A stretch of 6,175 nucleotides of DNA, from positions 1 to 6,175 of the forward strand of contig JABFRY010000240.1 of NCBI GenBank assembly GCA_013140955.1. Direction: 5' to 3'. Source of the DNA: Acidobacteriota bacterium. Lineage in GTDB: Bacteria > Acidobacteriota > Vicinamibacteria > Vicinamibacterales > UBA2999. The translations under genes and the position numbers were made by a program. This document shows, piece after piece, positions 5,791 through 6,175 of the stretch. Positions within the stretch are counted from its first letter, which is position 1; each line of letters opens with the position of its first letter. The notes beneath the pieces were generated by a model. That model had not been told where the DNA came from. It made no database searches and was given only the letters and a program-made list of their open reading frames with translations.

Positions 5791-5801
5791 GCGGTATACC
5801 T
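5791..5801. promoter_or_regulatory. Palindromic -10-like element between divergent serB and TPMT-family genes
   Basis: GCGGTATACCT contains the eight-base palindrome GGTATACC (5793-5800), so the same TATACC reads on both strands. It lies in the only gap between the divergent genes (5773-5807). For the plus-strand gene it ends six to seven bases before the ATG at 5808, which would imply a leaderless or very short-leader transcript. Confidence 0.35.
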
Positions 5802-5807
5802 GGGGGC

Positions 5808-6175
5808 ATGGATGCGGAGTTCTGGCGGCGCCGGTGGGAGGCCAACGAGATCGGCTTTCATGAAGGCGCGCCCAACGCGCTGCTCGTGGCGCACCACGCG
5901 GCGTTGGCGCTCGCGACGGGCAGCCGTATCTTTCTTCCGCTGTGCGGGAAGACCCGCGACATCGGCTGGTGGCTGGCCCAAGGACATCGGGTCGTGGGCT
6001 CCGAGTGGAGCCGGCTGGCCGTCGAGCAGCTCTTCGCGGAGCTGGCGATCGATCCGGTCGTCTCCGACCTGGGAGGCGTGACGCGCTTCCGCGCCGGCAC
6101 GCTCGACATCCTCCAGGGCGACGTCTTCGACGTCTCGGCGACGATGCTTGGCCGGGTGGACGCGGTATACGACCG
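5808..6175 (+). CDS. Thiopurine S-methyltransferase (TPMT) family protein, N-terminal part
   Basis: The reading frame from ATG 5808 stays open to the window edge (122 full codons plus two bases), so the C-terminus is missing. It matches the TPMT family of S-adenosylmethionine-dependent methyltransferases. The start MDAEFWRRRWEANEIGFHEG carries the family W..RW....IGFH signature. The SAM-binding strand and loop follow as IFLPLCGKTRDIGWWLAQGH (41-60) and VVGSEWSRLAVEQLF. The piece DILQGDVFDV comes next, and the window ends in VDAVYDR, where family members continue with an YDRAAL-type motif. Bacterial members methylate thiol, selenium or tellurium compounds; the substrate here is unknown. Most relatives have VGVE-L-S where this one reads VGSEWS, keeping the Glu. 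The only upstream signal is GGGGG at 5802-5806 immediately before the ATG, which is poor as a binding site. It is transcribed divergently from serB. Confidence 0.88.
   Translation, partial: MDAEFWRRRWEANEIGFHEGAPNALLVAHHAALALATGSRIFLPLCGKTRDIGWWLAQGHRVVGSEWSRLAVEQLFAELAIDPVVSDLGGVTRFRAGTLDILQGDVFDVSATMLGRVDAVYD

Noticed and set aside
4397..5845. Second minus-strand open frame of 482 codons overlapping serB
   Set aside because: It is out of frame with serB and gives an Arg/Pro/Gly-rich product with no motif.
4666..6081. Plus-strand open frame of 471 codons antisense to serB
   Set aside because: It lies opposite a clear serB gene with all HAD motifs and runs into the TPMT-family gene in another frame. 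Its translation is low-complexity Gly/Arg/His-rich, typical of GC-rich shadow frames.

Overview
This is a GC-rich, gene-dense stretch of bacterial chromosome. It holds nine protein genes, and I see no RNA gene, mobile element, CRISPR array or phage signature. Codon use is strongly G/C at third positions. Most starts have a clear GGAGG-type ribosome binding site, and a TGCTAnnCT-like sequence recurs upstream of genes. The secreted orphan genes and gene types remind me of soil Acidobacteriota (Vicinamibacteria-like), but that placement is an impression and not something the window proves.

Layout: (a) 7-537, an SGNH/GDSL-type hydrolase that appears to have lost an internal segment. (b) 621-1202, a secreted protein made of three DUF4177-like repeats. 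(c) 1294-1692, a small secreted orphan with a pilin-like C-terminal half. (d) 1815-2264, an SRPBCC (START-like) ligand-binding protein. (e) 2385-3972, a probable three-gene operon: a small 'low-affinity iron permease' membrane protein, a secreted alpha/beta hydrolase, and a DUF1801 protein whose start overlaps the hydrolase stop. (f) 4041-4388, a second DUF1801 protein with its own promoter candidate. (g) on the minus strand, 4432-5772, phosphoserine phosphatase SerB with an N-terminal ACT region. (h) 5808 to the window end, the N-terminal part of a thiopurine S-methyltransferase (TPMT) family protein, divergent from serB. All plus-strand genes up to 4388 are co-directional. serB converges on them across a 43-base gap.

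How they fit together: serB catalyses the last step of serine synthesis and is the only clear housekeeping gene. The rest look like a loose set of small secreted or cytosolic accessory proteins. The one suggestive grouping is an iron-permease-family protein next to two DUF1801 proteins; the DUF1801 family includes the Bacillus iron chaperone Fra/YdhG, so an iron-handling unit is possible but unproven. I found no convincing novel multi-gene system. The most notable points are the apparent in-frame deletion in the first gene, the triple-repeat secreted protein, the recurring promoter-like motif, and hairpins built over stop codons.
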